Shown here in pieces: positions 53,145-61,378 of a stretch of 64,000 bases of DNA; positions within the stretch are counted from its first letter, which is position 1, and every line of letters begins with the position of its first letter. The DNA is from BACL11 sp945865535. Lineage in GTDB: Bacteria; Bacteroidota; Bacteroidia; Flavobacteriales; BACL11. A program made the translations under genes and the position numbers. The stretch lies in NCBI GenBank assembly GCA_947502765.1, contig CANNBA010000008.1:33558-97557 (forward strand). The letters are read 5' to 3'. The notes under the pieces are model-generated. The model made no database searches and had not been told where the DNA came from. It saw only the letters and a program-made list of their open reading frames with translations.

Positions 53145-53699
53145 TTAATCGTTGATTTTCAAGAGCGCTAAAAAATCATAGGCCCCCAACGAGTATTCCA
53201 TACTGTAATGTGAACTGTAATATGCTGCTTGATTCAGTAAGGATTTGGTGAAGCTGGTTTTACCGAACTTCTCATTAATGACAAAGGCGATTTTGTGAAA
53301 GTTGAGACTTTGGCCAATTTCATATGCCATATCTCGGTCTTGGATCTCATCAGACCTTTTCCTTACTTCAACAGTAAAAATCCCTGTTCCATCAATAAGC
53401 ATGAATAATTCATCGTCAGAATCTCTTGGCCCTTCATAAAAACTTGTGACTAGGCTTATGCCATTTGTTCTGCTACTCATTGAAAAGAAGCAGGTATCTT
53501 CAATACCACTTTCTAAAGGCTCAAATCGAAAATAAACGATGGTTTCGCTATTTCGGTTCAGTTTCTTCCTTAATCCTGTTCTATGGATTCTCCACTTTTC
53601 ACCATCTATTGTAATGGTTGTTGATTTTTTAAAACTTGGTTCTAGTGCTTTGAAGTTTTCTCTTACTACACTTACTGGAATTGATGTGTTTATTTTCAT
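53145..53699 (-). CDS. Hypothetical protein, 184 aa
   Basis: I do not recognise the family. It is soluble, mixed alpha/beta, with basic N-terminal patches (GEKWRIHRTGLRKKLNR) and a C-terminal hydrophobic tail YSLGAYDFLALLKIND. It is the first gene of the element's minus-strand run and is divergent from the resolvase gene (160 bases between starts), so their shared region may hold regulation for both. Confidence 0.55.
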   Translation of the reverse strand: MKINTSIPVSVVRENFKALEPSFKKSTTITIDGEKWRIHRTGLRKKLNRNSETIVYFRFEPLESGIEDTCFFSMSSRTNGISLVTSFYEGPRDSDDELFMLIDGTGIFTVEVRKRSDEIQDRDMAYEIGQSLNFHKIAFVINEKFGKTSFTKSLLNQAAYYSSHYSMEYSLGAYDFLALLKIND

Positions 53700-53859
53700 G
53701 ACTTTATCTTTAATTATGAAGCAAAACTAAAGAGGTCAAAAAATAGGCTATGCTTCGAATTAGCACACTTTTTTTAGCTAAAACCCTGGTTTTTAGGTGT
53801 ATTATTTTGCCACTCTAAAAATATACACTATATTTGTCCTGTAATTAAATATTTGCCAA

Positions 53860-54459
53860 ATGTCAAAAGTAAAATACATCCGAGTTTCAACCGAAGAGCA
53901 AAACACAGGTCGTCAAGAAGTGAATGCCAAAGAATTTGCAAAAGTATATACAGATAAGATTTCGGGTTCAGTCAAGTTCACAGAGAGAAAGGAAGCAAAG
54001 AAGTTATTAGCTCACATCGAAGCGGGTTTCGTGTCTGAGGTGCATATCCAATCCATTGACCGCCTTGGCCGTAACATCATTGATATTTTAACAATGGTTG
54101 AGTTCTTCAATCAAAAAGCCATTAAGCTTTTTGTAGAAAATATCGGTATGTTTTCTTTGGTAGAAGACAAACCGAATCCAAGCTTCAAAATGATAGTGAG
54201 CGTTTTGGGTAACGTTGCCGAGATGGAACGTAATAATATGTTAGAACGCCAACGTCAAGGAATCGAAATTGCAAAAGCCAATGGGACGTATAAGGGTCGC
54301 CTGTACGGAACGAGAATGACTGATGATGATGTTTTATCTAAATATAAAGTTGTAGTTCGTGAGTTAAAAAATGGCGAATCACTCAGACGTGCTTCAAAAA
54401 TAGGTGGTTGTAGCCTAGGAACTGCTCAAAAAATACAAAGACTATTAGGTGTAAATTAA
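53860..54459 (+). CDS. Small serine recombinase (resolvase/invertase family)
   Basis: The 199-residue protein is a resolvase/DNA invertase. The catalytic domain begins KYIRVSTEEQNTGRQ with the nucleophile Ser in RVST, followed by IQSIDRLGRNIIDIL and the long E helix (MIVSVLGNVAEMERNNML). The C-terminal helix-turn-helix is about 150-199 (GESLRRASKIGGCSLGTAQKI). Such proteins resolve multimers or invert DNA; here it may resolve dimers of the element. It is read opposite to the main run. Confidence 0.9.
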   Translation: MSKVKYIRVSTEEQNTGRQEVNAKEFAKVYTDKISGSVKFTERKEAKKLLAHIEAGFVSEVHIQSIDRLGRNIIDILTMVEFFNQKAIKLFVENIGMFSLVEDKPNPSFKMIVSVLGNVAEMERNNMLERQRQGIEIAKANGTYKGRLYGTRMTDDDVLSKYKVVVRELKNGESLRRASKIGGCSLGTAQKIQRLLGVN

Positions 54460-54462
54460 AAA

Positions 54463-54483
54463 GCTTGCGCGATTCGCGCAAGC
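54463..54483 (+). terminator. Hairpin after the resolvase gene
   Basis: GCTTGCGCG / CGCGCAAGC with a 3-base loop (ATT) starts 4 bases after the resolvase stop. The T tract is weak (CATTTAATTTTA), so it is a likely but not perfect terminator. Confidence 0.6.
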
Positions 54484-54564
54484 CATTTAATTTTAAAGAA
54501 ACACTAAACGAACACCTTAAAACAAAACCCGTAAAACGACCCAAAATCAACGATTTTATCTACA

Positions 54565-54583
54565 CACTATATAGCCTATAGTG
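54565..54583. repeat. Perfect 7-bp inverted repeat in a non-coding gap, candidate origin or resolution site
   Basis: CACTATA and TATAGTG are separated by TAGCC (full site 54565-54583). It lies in a 250-base gap between the resolvase and the Rep module, followed by an AT-rich tract. It could be the nicking hairpin of the HUH Rep or a binding site of the resolvase. Only the symmetry is seen; function is inference. Confidence 0.4.
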
Positions 54584-54707
54584 AACCGTCACGGGGCAAT
54601 AAGTACAAATATTTTAGCGAAAAAATTCTAAAAAAAATTTAAACGGCTATTCATACCCCGGATTTTTAAAGTGCTTTTTCTAGTAATACCTTATCGGTAA
54701 CGAAAAA

Positions 54708-54866
54708 CTACCCTAACTGTTCAATCCGCTTTTTAATTTGCTCTATCTCCTTCTGAAACTGTAGTTTTCGAAGTTGCTTCTGTAACTCCTGTTTTCGTAA
54801 AGGGTCGTTCTCTACCGACACCTGTGTTTGTTTTACCTTTATTTTATCCTCCAGATTCGTTTCCAT
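54708..54866 (-). CDS. Small coiled-coil protein of the Rep module, 52 aa
   Basis: ATG 54866 to TAG 54708 encodes METNLEDKIKVKQTQVSVEN and a Lys/Glu/Gln-rich helix with heptad-like Leu and Ile spacing (LRKLQFQKEIEQIKKRIEQL). It overlaps the end of the 69-residue gene by 23 bases on the same strand, so it is probably the third gene of the Rep operon. No family is recognised. Confidence 0.55.
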   Translation of the reverse strand: METNLEDKIKVKQTQVSVENDPLRKQELQKQLRKLQFQKEIEQIKKRIEQLG

Positions 54867-55053
54867 TGTTAAGGTAATTTTGTAGCTTTTCTGCTTCGAA
54901 TATTAAGTGAAGCTCGTTATTACGTTCCAAAAGATGATATTCTTGTAATAAGTGTTCATCATCAATGATTGCGTTTTCTTCGTAATTAATTAGGGAATAG
55001 TTAACCAAAAGCTCTCGTAGTTTTGGGTTTAAGTCAAAATTTTGTAATTCCAT
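54844..55053 (-). CDS. Small acidic protein downstream of Rep, 69 aa
   Basis: The start MELQNFDLNPKLRELLVNYS lies 4 bases after the Rep stop on the same strand. The product is acidic and helical with no known domain. The spacing and the overlap with the next small gene suggest a three-gene operon. It may be a copy-control or partner protein, but that is only inferred from position. Confidence 0.6.
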   Translation of the reverse strand: MELQNFDLNPKLRELLVNYSLINYEENAIIDDEHLLQEYHLLERNNELHLIFEAEKLQNYLNNGNESGG

Positions 55054-55057
55054 GTTG

Positions 55058-55567
55058 TTAGTTTTTTAATGTTTTGATTTCGTTATTTTCTTTAGTAATG
55101 TAGCCTTTCCAACTCTCTAGGTCGAAAATGGCACTTTGGTGATAGCTCACTGTCGAGAAAGCAATTCGAAAGTTTTGTATTAGTTTACGCTTATTCGTGC
55201 ACTTCACAAAGCAATGAATATGGTTCACATTGTTTGCTTTCTTCTGCTCCACAACATAATGTAACTCGGTACGAACGTCACCCATCAACTCAATTACATA
55301 TTTCATTATCTCATGTAAGTCTTTTTCCGAATAACTCACACATGGGTCAATGGTCAAGGCATAGAACTTGTTAGCTCTGATTCGCTGAGGTTTGAACTTA
55401 TGCAACAAGTCTTTGTGTATGTTCCAAGTACTTTGTTCTTCATCTTTGAACAGTAGTCTATTATCCACCTCATCCTTTATTCTGTTAATTATCCTTCTTA
55501 CATTTCTAGTTGATTGTTCTGTTATCTTACTTACATCTACTACTGTTTTATAGTCATTTACTATCAT
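55058..55567 (-). CDS. rep: HUH-type replication initiator (Rep), 169 aa
   Basis: Three motifs of the single-tyrosine HUH endonuclease family are visible in order: motif 1 FYALTIDP (68-75), motif 2 HIHCFVKC with the His-U-His pair at 116-118, and motif 3 GYITKENNE with the candidate nucleophile Tyr156 and Lys159. An N-terminal helix-turn-helix-like part (SKITEQSTRNVRRIINRIKD) precedes them. There is no helicase domain. Proteins of this kind nick and join one strand during rolling-circle replication of plasmids or ssDNA phages, or at transfer origins. The call rests on motif reading; a structure-based search should confirm it. Confidence 0.68.
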   Translation of the reverse strand: MIVNDYKTVVDVSKITEQSTRNVRRIINRIKDEVDNRLLFKDEEQSTWNIHKDLLHKFKPQRIRANKFYALTIDPCVSYSEKDLHEIMKYVIELMGDVRTELHYVVEQKKANNVNHIHCFVKCTNKRKLIQNFRIAFSTVSYHQSAIFDLESWKGYITKENNEIKTLKN

Positions 55568-55649
55568 TTATATTGTTTTTACTATACATCAAACCCATTA
55601 GGAACTTGTTTTACTTCCTCGTTGGGTTATCTTATTTTCTAAATAAATA

Positions 55650-55675
55650 TGTCGGAATTATGGAAAAGTCCGACA
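55650..55675. repeat. 7-bp inverted repeat upstream of rep, candidate operator
   Basis: TGTCGGA and TCCGACA are arranged around a 12-base spacer, about 85 bases upstream of the rep start. It may be an operator or a Rep binding site. Only the symmetry is observed. Confidence 0.4.
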
Positions 55676-55853
55676 GACATTATTTTTTATTAAAAGTTTT
55701 TTGAATTAGAGTCAAAAAATGGTTCTACTTCGATTACCTTTGCTCCATTCTTAATAAGCCCTTTGGCTCTTAGGAAGCAAAAAAAGTTTGACACAAGTCG
55801 CAAATCTCGAATGAGCATTTGGTTAGATATTGAAAGATTTCTTTCTACTAGAT

Positions 55854-55882
55854 AAAAAGAGAGCTTTAAAGCTCTCTTTTTT
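55854..55882. terminator. Long palindromic terminator
   Basis: AAAAAGAGAGCTTTAAAGCTCTCTTTTT is a 28-base perfect palindrome with T runs on both strands. It lies between the Rep module and the first copy of the four-copy repeat. The 400-base stretch 55568-55968 holds only this, the inverted repeat at 55650, the first copy of the four-copy repeat and a terminator; an 81-codon minus frame in it looks spurious. Confidence 0.7.
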
Positions 55883-55904
55883 ACAACAATAGTACAACTT
55901 TTAC

Positions 55905-55944
55905 AAAAGTTCGAACTATGGCGCGAGAGACCCACTTAAAATAA
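55905..55944 (+). repeat. Copy A of the four-copy AGTTCGAACT repeat
   Basis: The core AAAAGTTCGAACTATG is followed by GCGCGAGAGACCCACTTAAA. It shares the extension CCACTTAAAATAA with copy D. Both A and D lie immediately beyond the terminator of a minus-strand secreted-protein gene. All four copies have the same orientation. Confidence 0.8.
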
Positions 55945-55967
55945 ACCCACTCAAAAGTGGGTTTTTA
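55943..55967 (-). terminator. Terminator of the beta-propeller gene
   Basis: AAACCCACT / AGTGGGTTT with a CAAA loop precedes a T/A-rich tail. On the minus strand it follows the stop at 55969 directly. Confidence 0.75.
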
Positions 55968-55968
55968 T

Positions 55969-57027
55969 TTATTCAAGAATAATCTTTTTCTCAACCGTAC
56001 CATCATCATAGATATAAAAAAGAGGTTGGTTAGTGCCTTTTTGCTCTCGACCTAAGATATCTACAATTCTCATTAGTTTATTATTTTCATTCACTTGAAA
56101 ATCATTAATTCCAGTTGAAGTTAGTTCAGATAAGGGAAAGCGAAATACTCCTTTACTATGAGTTCCTGCAATAATATAATTATTAGTGATTTCTAAGTCA
56201 AACACATTTAAATCTAATAAACCTTGATTTATTTGAGTCCAAGTATCTCCATTGTCTAATGAATAAAACACCCCTTGAGATGTTCCACCTGCAACTATCA
56301 GATTACTATTACTAGCAAAGCCTCTATAAGAGTTTGAGATAATACCATTAGATAAAAGCGACCAAGTAGCACCATAATCTAAAGAACGATATACTCCTGT
56401 TCCATTTTGTCCTCCAGCAAATACAGTTGTTCCTTTTGCCTCCATAGCTCTGAAACTTGTAGAAGTAATGCCTGAACTTACTGCTGTCCAGTTTTGACCA
56501 TCATCAATACTTTTGTAGATTCCCTGCCCCAGTGTTCCTACAAATAAAATAGAATCTTGCATACAACAAATACTTCTTGAATCAATTCCGGTCATTCCTG
56601 CAGCTACACAATTATCTCCTTGGTCTAAAGATTTAAAAACTACAGATAATGTTGAAAGAAATAATTTACCATCTACAGCAATTATTCCATGACATAACAT
56701 CTGTGTTAAGCCATTATTTTTTTGACCCCAATTAACCCCATTGTCTGTACTTCTGAAAACGCCCTGAGAGGTGCAAGTGTAAATATAAGTATCATCAGAA
56801 GTCATTCCTCTAGTAGGACCAACAGAATCATTTCCTGAATTAGAAAAAATATAGGTTGCAGATTCGTCTGATGAACGATAAGCACCTGATGCTCCTCCAA
56901 AAAAATCAAAATTATTGAATGTGTGTACCGATTGCACATCTAAATTCTCAGAACCAACACATTGTTGCCATTGCGCATTTGAGATGATAGACACTGAAGT
57001 TAGTAGTATTGTAAATAGTCTTTTCAT
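55969..57027 (-). CDS. Secreted Asp-box/YCF48-like beta-propeller protein
   Basis: A signal peptide (MKRLFTILLTSVSIISNAQ) leads a body of repeated Asp-box (BNR) motifs of the form S-x-D-x-G-x-x-W: STDNGVNWG, SIDDGQNWT, SLDYGATWS, SLDNGDTWT. These give a propeller of about seven blades, like YCF48- or sortilin-type proteins. The last about 50 residues (MRIVDILGREQKGTNQPLFY, then IYDDGTVEKKIILE) look like a type IX secretion sorting signal, so the protein is likely surface-exposed. No catalytic residues can be assigned. It lies between copies A and B of the repeat. Confidence 0.8.
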   Translation of the reverse strand: MKRLFTILLTSVSIISNAQWQQCVGSENLDVQSVHTFNNFDFFGGASGAYRSSDESATYIFSNSGNDSVGPTRGMTSDDTYIYTCTSQGVFRSTDNGVNWGQKNNGLTQMLCHGIIAVDGKLFLSTLSVVFKSLDQGDNCVAAGMTGIDSRSICCMQDSILFVGTLGQGIYKSIDDGQNWTAVSSGITSTSFRAMEAKGTTVFAGGQNGTGVYRSLDYGATWSLLSNGIISNSYRGFASNSNLIVAGGTSQGVFYSLDNGDTWTQINQGLLDLNVFDLEITNNYIIAGTHSKGVFRFPLSELTSTGINDFQVNENNKLMRIVDILGREQKGTNQPLFYIYDDGTVEKKIILE

Positions 57028-57241
57028 TGTTCAATAACTTTAAGTTAATGTACTTGTAAATAATTAATCTTTAATGAGATGAAGTAATGTCCTATAGGAA
57101 TACTGAATGGGGTTTGCTGATACAAAATATTTCTCAGGATGTAACATTCTCACATTTAAGAGTCGATTATCTTTTTTCATAAAGCAAACTTAATAAAGAT
57201 TTTCAAAAATGCAAAATTAGTGCTTAAAAAATAGTTCTTTT

Positions 57242-57266
57242 AAAAAGTTCGAACTATGTAGCGAGA
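57242..57266 (+). repeat. Copy B of the four-copy repeat
   Basis: AAAAAGTTCGAACTATG followed by TAGCGAGA. An upstream ATAGTTC at about 57231 mirrors the GAACTAT of the core, forming a longer inverted repeat in this copy. It lies in the 523-base gap between the beta-propeller gene and the RND gene, which otherwise holds a promoter for the RND gene and no coding frame. Confidence 0.78.
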
Positions 57267-57462
57267 TGCTCAGATTTTTAATATATTTTAGCATATTAAA
57301 AGTTATTCCAGATTTTTACGTGTTTCCTTAGGCATTAAAAGGTAAACTGGTCTCTCCTATCTATAGTATTTATTTTTTAAAAATAGTCCACCATAATATA
57401 TACTTGCCACACTAATTCAAACAAAATCTATCAAATAAAGTTAAAAAGCAAAAAAAAAAATG

Positions 57463-57492
57463 TTGTTCTATTGTTTGACTTTTTTATTTTTG
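57463..57492 (+). promoter_or_regulatory. Promoter of the RND/MMPL gene
   Basis: TTG (57463-57465), a 19-base spacer and TATTTTTG (57485-57492) form a complete -33/-7 promoter about 58 bases upstream of the RND gene. Confidence 0.72.
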
Positions 57493-57550
57493 CATATAAC
57501 AAAAGACCCTAAAAAAGAGTCTTACATATCTAAATATCACCACTTGTAAA

Positions 57551-59575
57551 ATGATCAAAGTTTTATGGAAATATAAATATATTTTCCTTTCACTTATTTT
57601 AGTGTTATTATTAGTTTCATTATATAATATTAGTGGATTTAAAATTTTTTATGAAAGCGAAAGAATAATTGAATTATCAAATGAGAGTCGAGATATAATT
57701 GACACCTCTTTGGATGATAAGAATTTAATTTTGTTAGCTGTTGAATTTCAAGATTCCGTTAAATATCAAGATTTGCTAAATTTATCTAATGTGTCACTAA
57801 AGATATCTAAAGATCAAAATACAAAATCTGTCAGAAGTATTTTTAATGAAAGAGTTTTAATAAAATCAAGTGTCATTCCATTTGCAGTGAAGATTTTTGA
57901 TATTGATAATTATGATAAATATAAAACTTCACTTTCAAAAATAAAGAAATACGGAAGTAACTTTGCAACAGAAGATTTAAATTCATTTTTATTTATTATA
58001 AAATCTAAAGACCTGAACAGTGAAGAACAAAAAAGATCCTACCTAAATAAATTAGAAAAAGAATTTTCTCAGCATAATATAAAGGTATATATAACAGGTC
58101 AGATGAAGTCAGAAATTTATATTCAAGACAACGTGACTAAAGAGTTGCTTTTATTTATTATTTTAAGTAGTATCCTGTGTAGTTTGGTTTTATATTTTTA
58201 TTTAGGAAATATTAAACTAGTTTTAATAAATTTTATCTCAGTTTGTATTTCTTTAATTTTCTCATTTAGCCTTTCAAACAAATTGTTTGGTGGTATTGAG
58301 TTAGTGATGATACTTATACCAGCAATAGTTTTTATTATTACTATATCAGATTTTATGCATTTACTTAATTCTGAAAAATTGTATAAAAACAAATATAGAT
58401 CCTTTAAAACTCAGATGGAGAAAATAGGTATGCCCGTATTTGTTACATCTCTAACTACTGCCATTGGGTTTTTAAGTTTTACGTTTTCATCTTTAATTCC
58501 TTTGTTTAGATTTGGTCTTATTACTACTATTACAATTTTCATCTCTTTGTTTGTAATTGTCATATTGTATTCATTAATTATAAATTTTAATATCAATAAG
58601 ATTATTAAAAATAATCATTTTTTAGATGATTTAATAGTTTCAATTGTTCATCTTAAAAAATCCTATTCATATGTATTACTTGCTCCCTTTTTAGTACTGT
58701 CTTTTTTAGCATTTAATAATTTTAAAGTTGATAACTTTATAACAGATGAAATTAACAAAAATTCCGATTTATATACGGATATTAATTTCTTTGATAGAGA
58801 ATTTGGAGGAATAAAACCGTTAACTTTTATTGTAAAAAATGAGAATCCATCCTTATCTAGTTTGGATTCGCTTAAGGAAATTATTCTAAATCATAATTTT
58901 GTTATTGATTTTTCACTAAATGATTTTTTAAAACCTGATAAAAATGAATATCTTATAAATGCCAGAATGAAAGATATTGGCTCTAGTCAATCAGCGGTTA
59001 TTTTTGATGATATCCTATTAAAATCAAAAGATCTTTCTTTAGATTTAGAAATTGCTGGGGTGGGATTTCTATTTGATAAGATTAGTAATAAAATAACTTT
59101 TGAAATTTTATTTGGTTTAATTTTATCAATAATAATAATTGGTATAGTTTTTGTTTTACTAAATAATTTTAATTGGTATTATTTCCCGATTTCATTAATT
59201 CCTAATCTATTGCCTTTACTGTCTACTATAGGATTATTTTCTATTTTTGGGTTCTATTTTAGTCTTTCTAATACTTTTATTTTAGCTATCGTTTTCGGTT
59301 TAATTGTTGATGATTCAATTCATATTATTAATGCCTATAGTTTGTCTAGAAATAGAGGTTTAAGTATACAAGAATCAATTTCTCATTGTCAAACCTATAC
59401 TTACAAGGCCGTTATAAAAACATCTGTGGTCATTATTTTCACCTTATTTCCACTTTTGTTTTCTGAATTTAAATCCATAAGTCAATTGTCGATAATTACA
59501 ATTACAGCATCTGTTATAGCATTAATATTTGACATCATTTATCTGCCTAAAATGCTTGTTAAATTTATAAAATAA
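57551..59575 (+). CDS. RND superfamily (MMPL-type) exporter
   Basis: The 674-residue protein has the RND/MMPL layout: one N-terminal helix, a large periplasmic loop (residues about 35-195), a five-helix sterol-sensing-like bundle (LLLFIILSSILCSLVLYFYL to about 350), then a second loop and a second five-helix bundle. Motif GLIVDDSIHIINAYSLSR contains the intramembrane Asp pair of the family. RND/MMPL proteins export lipids, pigments or hydrophobic compounds. No membrane fusion protein or outer-membrane channel gene is adjacent, so the substrate is unknown. The gene is even more AT-rich than its neighbours and stands alone between repeat copies B and C. Confidence 0.85.
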   Translation: MIKVLWKYKYIFLSLILVLLLVSLYNISGFKIFYESERIIELSNESRDIIDTSLDDKNLILLAVEFQDSVKYQDLLNLSNVSLKISKDQNTKSVRSIFNERVLIKSSVIPFAVKIFDIDNYDKYKTSLSKIKKYGSNFATEDLNSFLFIIKSKDLNSEEQKRSYLNKLEKEFSQHNIKVYITGQMKSEIYIQDNVTKELLLFIILSSILCSLVLYFYLGNIKLVLINFISVCISLIFSFSLSNKLFGGIELVMILIPAIVFIITISDFMHLLNSEKLYKNKYRSFKTQMEKIGMPVFVTSLTTAIGFLSFTFSSLIPLFRFGLITTITIFISLFVIVILYSLIINFNINKIIKNNHFLDDLIVSIVHLKKSYSYVLLAPFLVLSFLAFNNFKVDNFITDEINKNSDLYTDINFFDREFGGIKPLTFIVKNENPSLSSLDSLKEIILNHNFVIDFSLNDFLKPDKNEYLINARMKDIGSSQSAVIFDDILLKSKDLSLDLEIAGVGFLFDKISNKITFEILFGLILSIIIIGIVFVLLNNFNWYYFPISLIPNLLPLLSTIGLFSIFGFYFSLSNTFILAIVFGLIVDDSIHIINAYSLSRNRGLSIQESISHCQTYTYKAVIKTSVVIIFTLFPLLFSEFKSISQLSIITITASVIALIFDIIYLPKMLVKFIK

Positions 59576-59576
59576 T

Positions 59577-59687
59577 ATGAAATTAGTAGTTGTTAATGAA
59601 AACATGCAAAATGATTTTCATTATTTTCTAACTGAAAAATAGAGTGCTAATTTTCATACTGATTTTAATCAAGCCTTATTACATTAA
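59577..59687 (+). pseudogene. Short relic of an unknown gene with an internal TAG
   Basis: ATG 59577 reads MKLVVVNENMQNDFHYFLTEK, then TAG (59640-59642), and the same frame continues SANFHTDFNQALLH to TAA at 59687. The pattern resembles the start of a longer protein that has lost its end. It begins 1 base after the RND stop. I do not recognise the parent gene with confidence. The rest of the gap to 59902 holds repeat copy C and no coding frame. Confidence 0.3.
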
Positions 59688-59812
59688 GTTTAGTATTCAT
59701 GAAATATTTAATCAAGTTACTAAATTAGTTTAACCAAATATTATTATATATGCATTACACTTAATCAAAATAAAAAAGTAAGTGTAGCAAACTAAGAACT
59801 AAATAATTCTCT

Positions 59813-59844
59813 AAAAAAGTTCGAACTATGTAGCGAGAGGCCCA
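59813..59844 (+). repeat. Copy C of the four-copy repeat
   Basis: AAAAAGTTCGAACTATG followed by TAGCGAGAGGCCCA. It lies between the RND gene and the convergent cryptochrome gene. It shares TAGCGAGA with copy B. Confidence 0.78.
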
Positions 59845-59902
59845 TTTTTGGCAAGCTGCTTCAACTATTTTAATGTCTTATAACTCTATAATGGGTTAGA
59901 AT

Positions 59903-61378
59903 TTAAAGTGAATTAAGAAATTGGTTTGCAATATTTAAATGTTCTTTTTGTTTTGTTACGGGCATTTTGTCAAAAATCCTTACCAACATCCCTAATCTGG
60001 GGTTTTGCAAAAAGAAATCCCGATGGGTATGCATAAATCTCCAGAATAAACCGTCCCACACTCTTTGCCATTCGCCCTTTTTATAATCACTCATTTTCAT
60101 TAAATAATTACTGCCACTAATGTAAGGTTTAGTTGCCATTAATCCGCCATCAGCAAACTGGCTCATGCCGTAAACATTAGGAACCATCACCCAATCATAT
60201 GCATCTATAAAAAGTTCCATAAACCAACGGTACACTTCATCGGGGTCAAATTCACACAGCAACATATAGTTGCCCAATACCATTAGCCGCTCAATGTGAT
60301 GACAATATCCTGTTTCTAAAATTTTTTTAATCGTGGTATCTATTGGAACTATTCCTGTAGTTCCATTCCAAAAAGAGTGAGGTATTTTTCGTGTAAAGCC
60401 CCAATAATTTTTTGTCCGTTCTTCTTTTCCTTTCAACTCGTATACCGCCCTGATAAATTCTCTCCATCCTATTATTTGCCGGATAAATCCTTCCAAAGAA
60501 TTTAATGGAATATCGTAGTAGCCTGCATATTGCATAGCCTCATCAATAATAAATTGAGGGCTCAGTAAACCCGTATTCAGCATAGGTGTTAAAACGCTGT
60601 GATGTAGTATATTCTCATTTTCCATAATGGCATCTTCAAAAGCCCCAAATTCTGAAAATCTTGTTTTGAAGAATGTTTGGAGCCATTTTTTGCTTTCTGA
60701 AAAAGTGGTTGGATAAACAAACTCAGTATTCAACATGCCATAGTTATCAGCAAAATATTTGTTTGTATAGGAAATAGCTTCTGTGTAGAACGCATTAGGT
60801 TTTGCAAAGTCAACTTTAGGAGGAGTTTTTCCTTTTGGGTATTTTAACCTGTTTTCATCATCATAAGTCCATTTTCCACCAATAGGATTTTGCTTATTAT
60901 CCATCAATATATTTCTACTGTGCCGCTGGTACTTATAAAAATCAGTTTGAAACATTCTTTTTTTATTTGTAAAATATTCAGCGATGTCATCAGAAGAATT
61001 AAGGAATAACGGAGTGGGATGTTTTGTTTTTTCTAGTTGATGAGCCGCACATGCTTTTCCAATTCTTTGCTCAAGCCAATAATCGGTGGTGTCTATATAT
61101 TCAAAAGAATTTAATTTTTGTTTTTTTAAATAGGCAAGAAGACTTCTTATGTCAGACTGCTTATTAATGGAATCAATATAAATGACGTTAATATTTTTTG
61201 ATTGCAGATAGCTTTCATAAAATTTCATACTTGCTCTGTGAAAAGCAATTTTTCGTTTGTGAAACTTATACTGCCTGAAATAAAGCAACTCTTCCACCAT
61301 ATAAATGGTATCGCAATTATTTATTAGTATATTTTGCTCAAATAACTGGTGAGGGAAAATGATTCCTATTTTATTCAT
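59903..61378 (-). CDS. Cryptochrome/photolyase family protein lacking the Fe-S cysteines
   Basis: The 491-residue protein belongs to the PF04244 (DPRP) branch that includes the Fe-S-containing PhrB-type (6-4) photolyases. The N-terminal alpha/beta domain (IGIIFPHQLFEQNILINN) and the FAD-binding domain (GFIRQIIGWREFIRAVYE, HHIERLMVLGNYML, VPNVYGMSQFADGG, TKPYISGSNYLMKMSDY) are clear. Where PhrB has four Cys that bind [4Fe-4S], this protein has MSDYKKGEWQRVWDGLFWRF (about 429-448) without any Cys, and the first ligand region before HHIER also lacks the expected Cys (one Cys at 359 is offset). It may therefore be cluster-free. The ATG overlaps the upstream gene stop (ATGA), so it is the last gene of an operon. 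Confidence 0.86.
   Translation of the reverse strand: MNKIGIIFPHQLFEQNILINNCDTIYMVEELLYFRQYKFHKRKIAFHRASMKFYESYLQSKNINVIYIDSINKQSDIRSLLAYLKKQKLNSFEYIDTTDYWLEQRIGKACAAHQLEKTKHPTPLFLNSSDDIAEYFTNKKRMFQTDFYKYQRHSRNILMDNKQNPIGGKWTYDDENRLKYPKGKTPPKVDFAKPNAFYTEAISYTNKYFADNYGMLNTEFVYPTTFSESKKWLQTFFKTRFSEFGAFEDAIMENENILHHSVLTPMLNTGLLSPQFIIDEAMQYAGYYDIPLNSLEGFIRQIIGWREFIRAVYELKGKEERTKNYWGFTRKIPHSFWNGTTGIVPIDTTIKKILETGYCHHIERLMVLGNYMLLCEFDPDEVYRWFMELFIDAYDWVMVPNVYGMSQFADGGLMATKPYISGSNYLMKMSDYKKGEWQRVWDGLFWRFMHTHRDFFLQNPRLGMLVRIFDKMPVTKQKEHLNIANQFLNSL

Noticed and set aside
55690..55935. 81-codon minus-strand frame between rep and the beta-propeller gene
   Set aside because: It runs across repeat copy A and a 28-base palindromic terminator, has no recognisable domain and no clear promoter; I consider it spurious.
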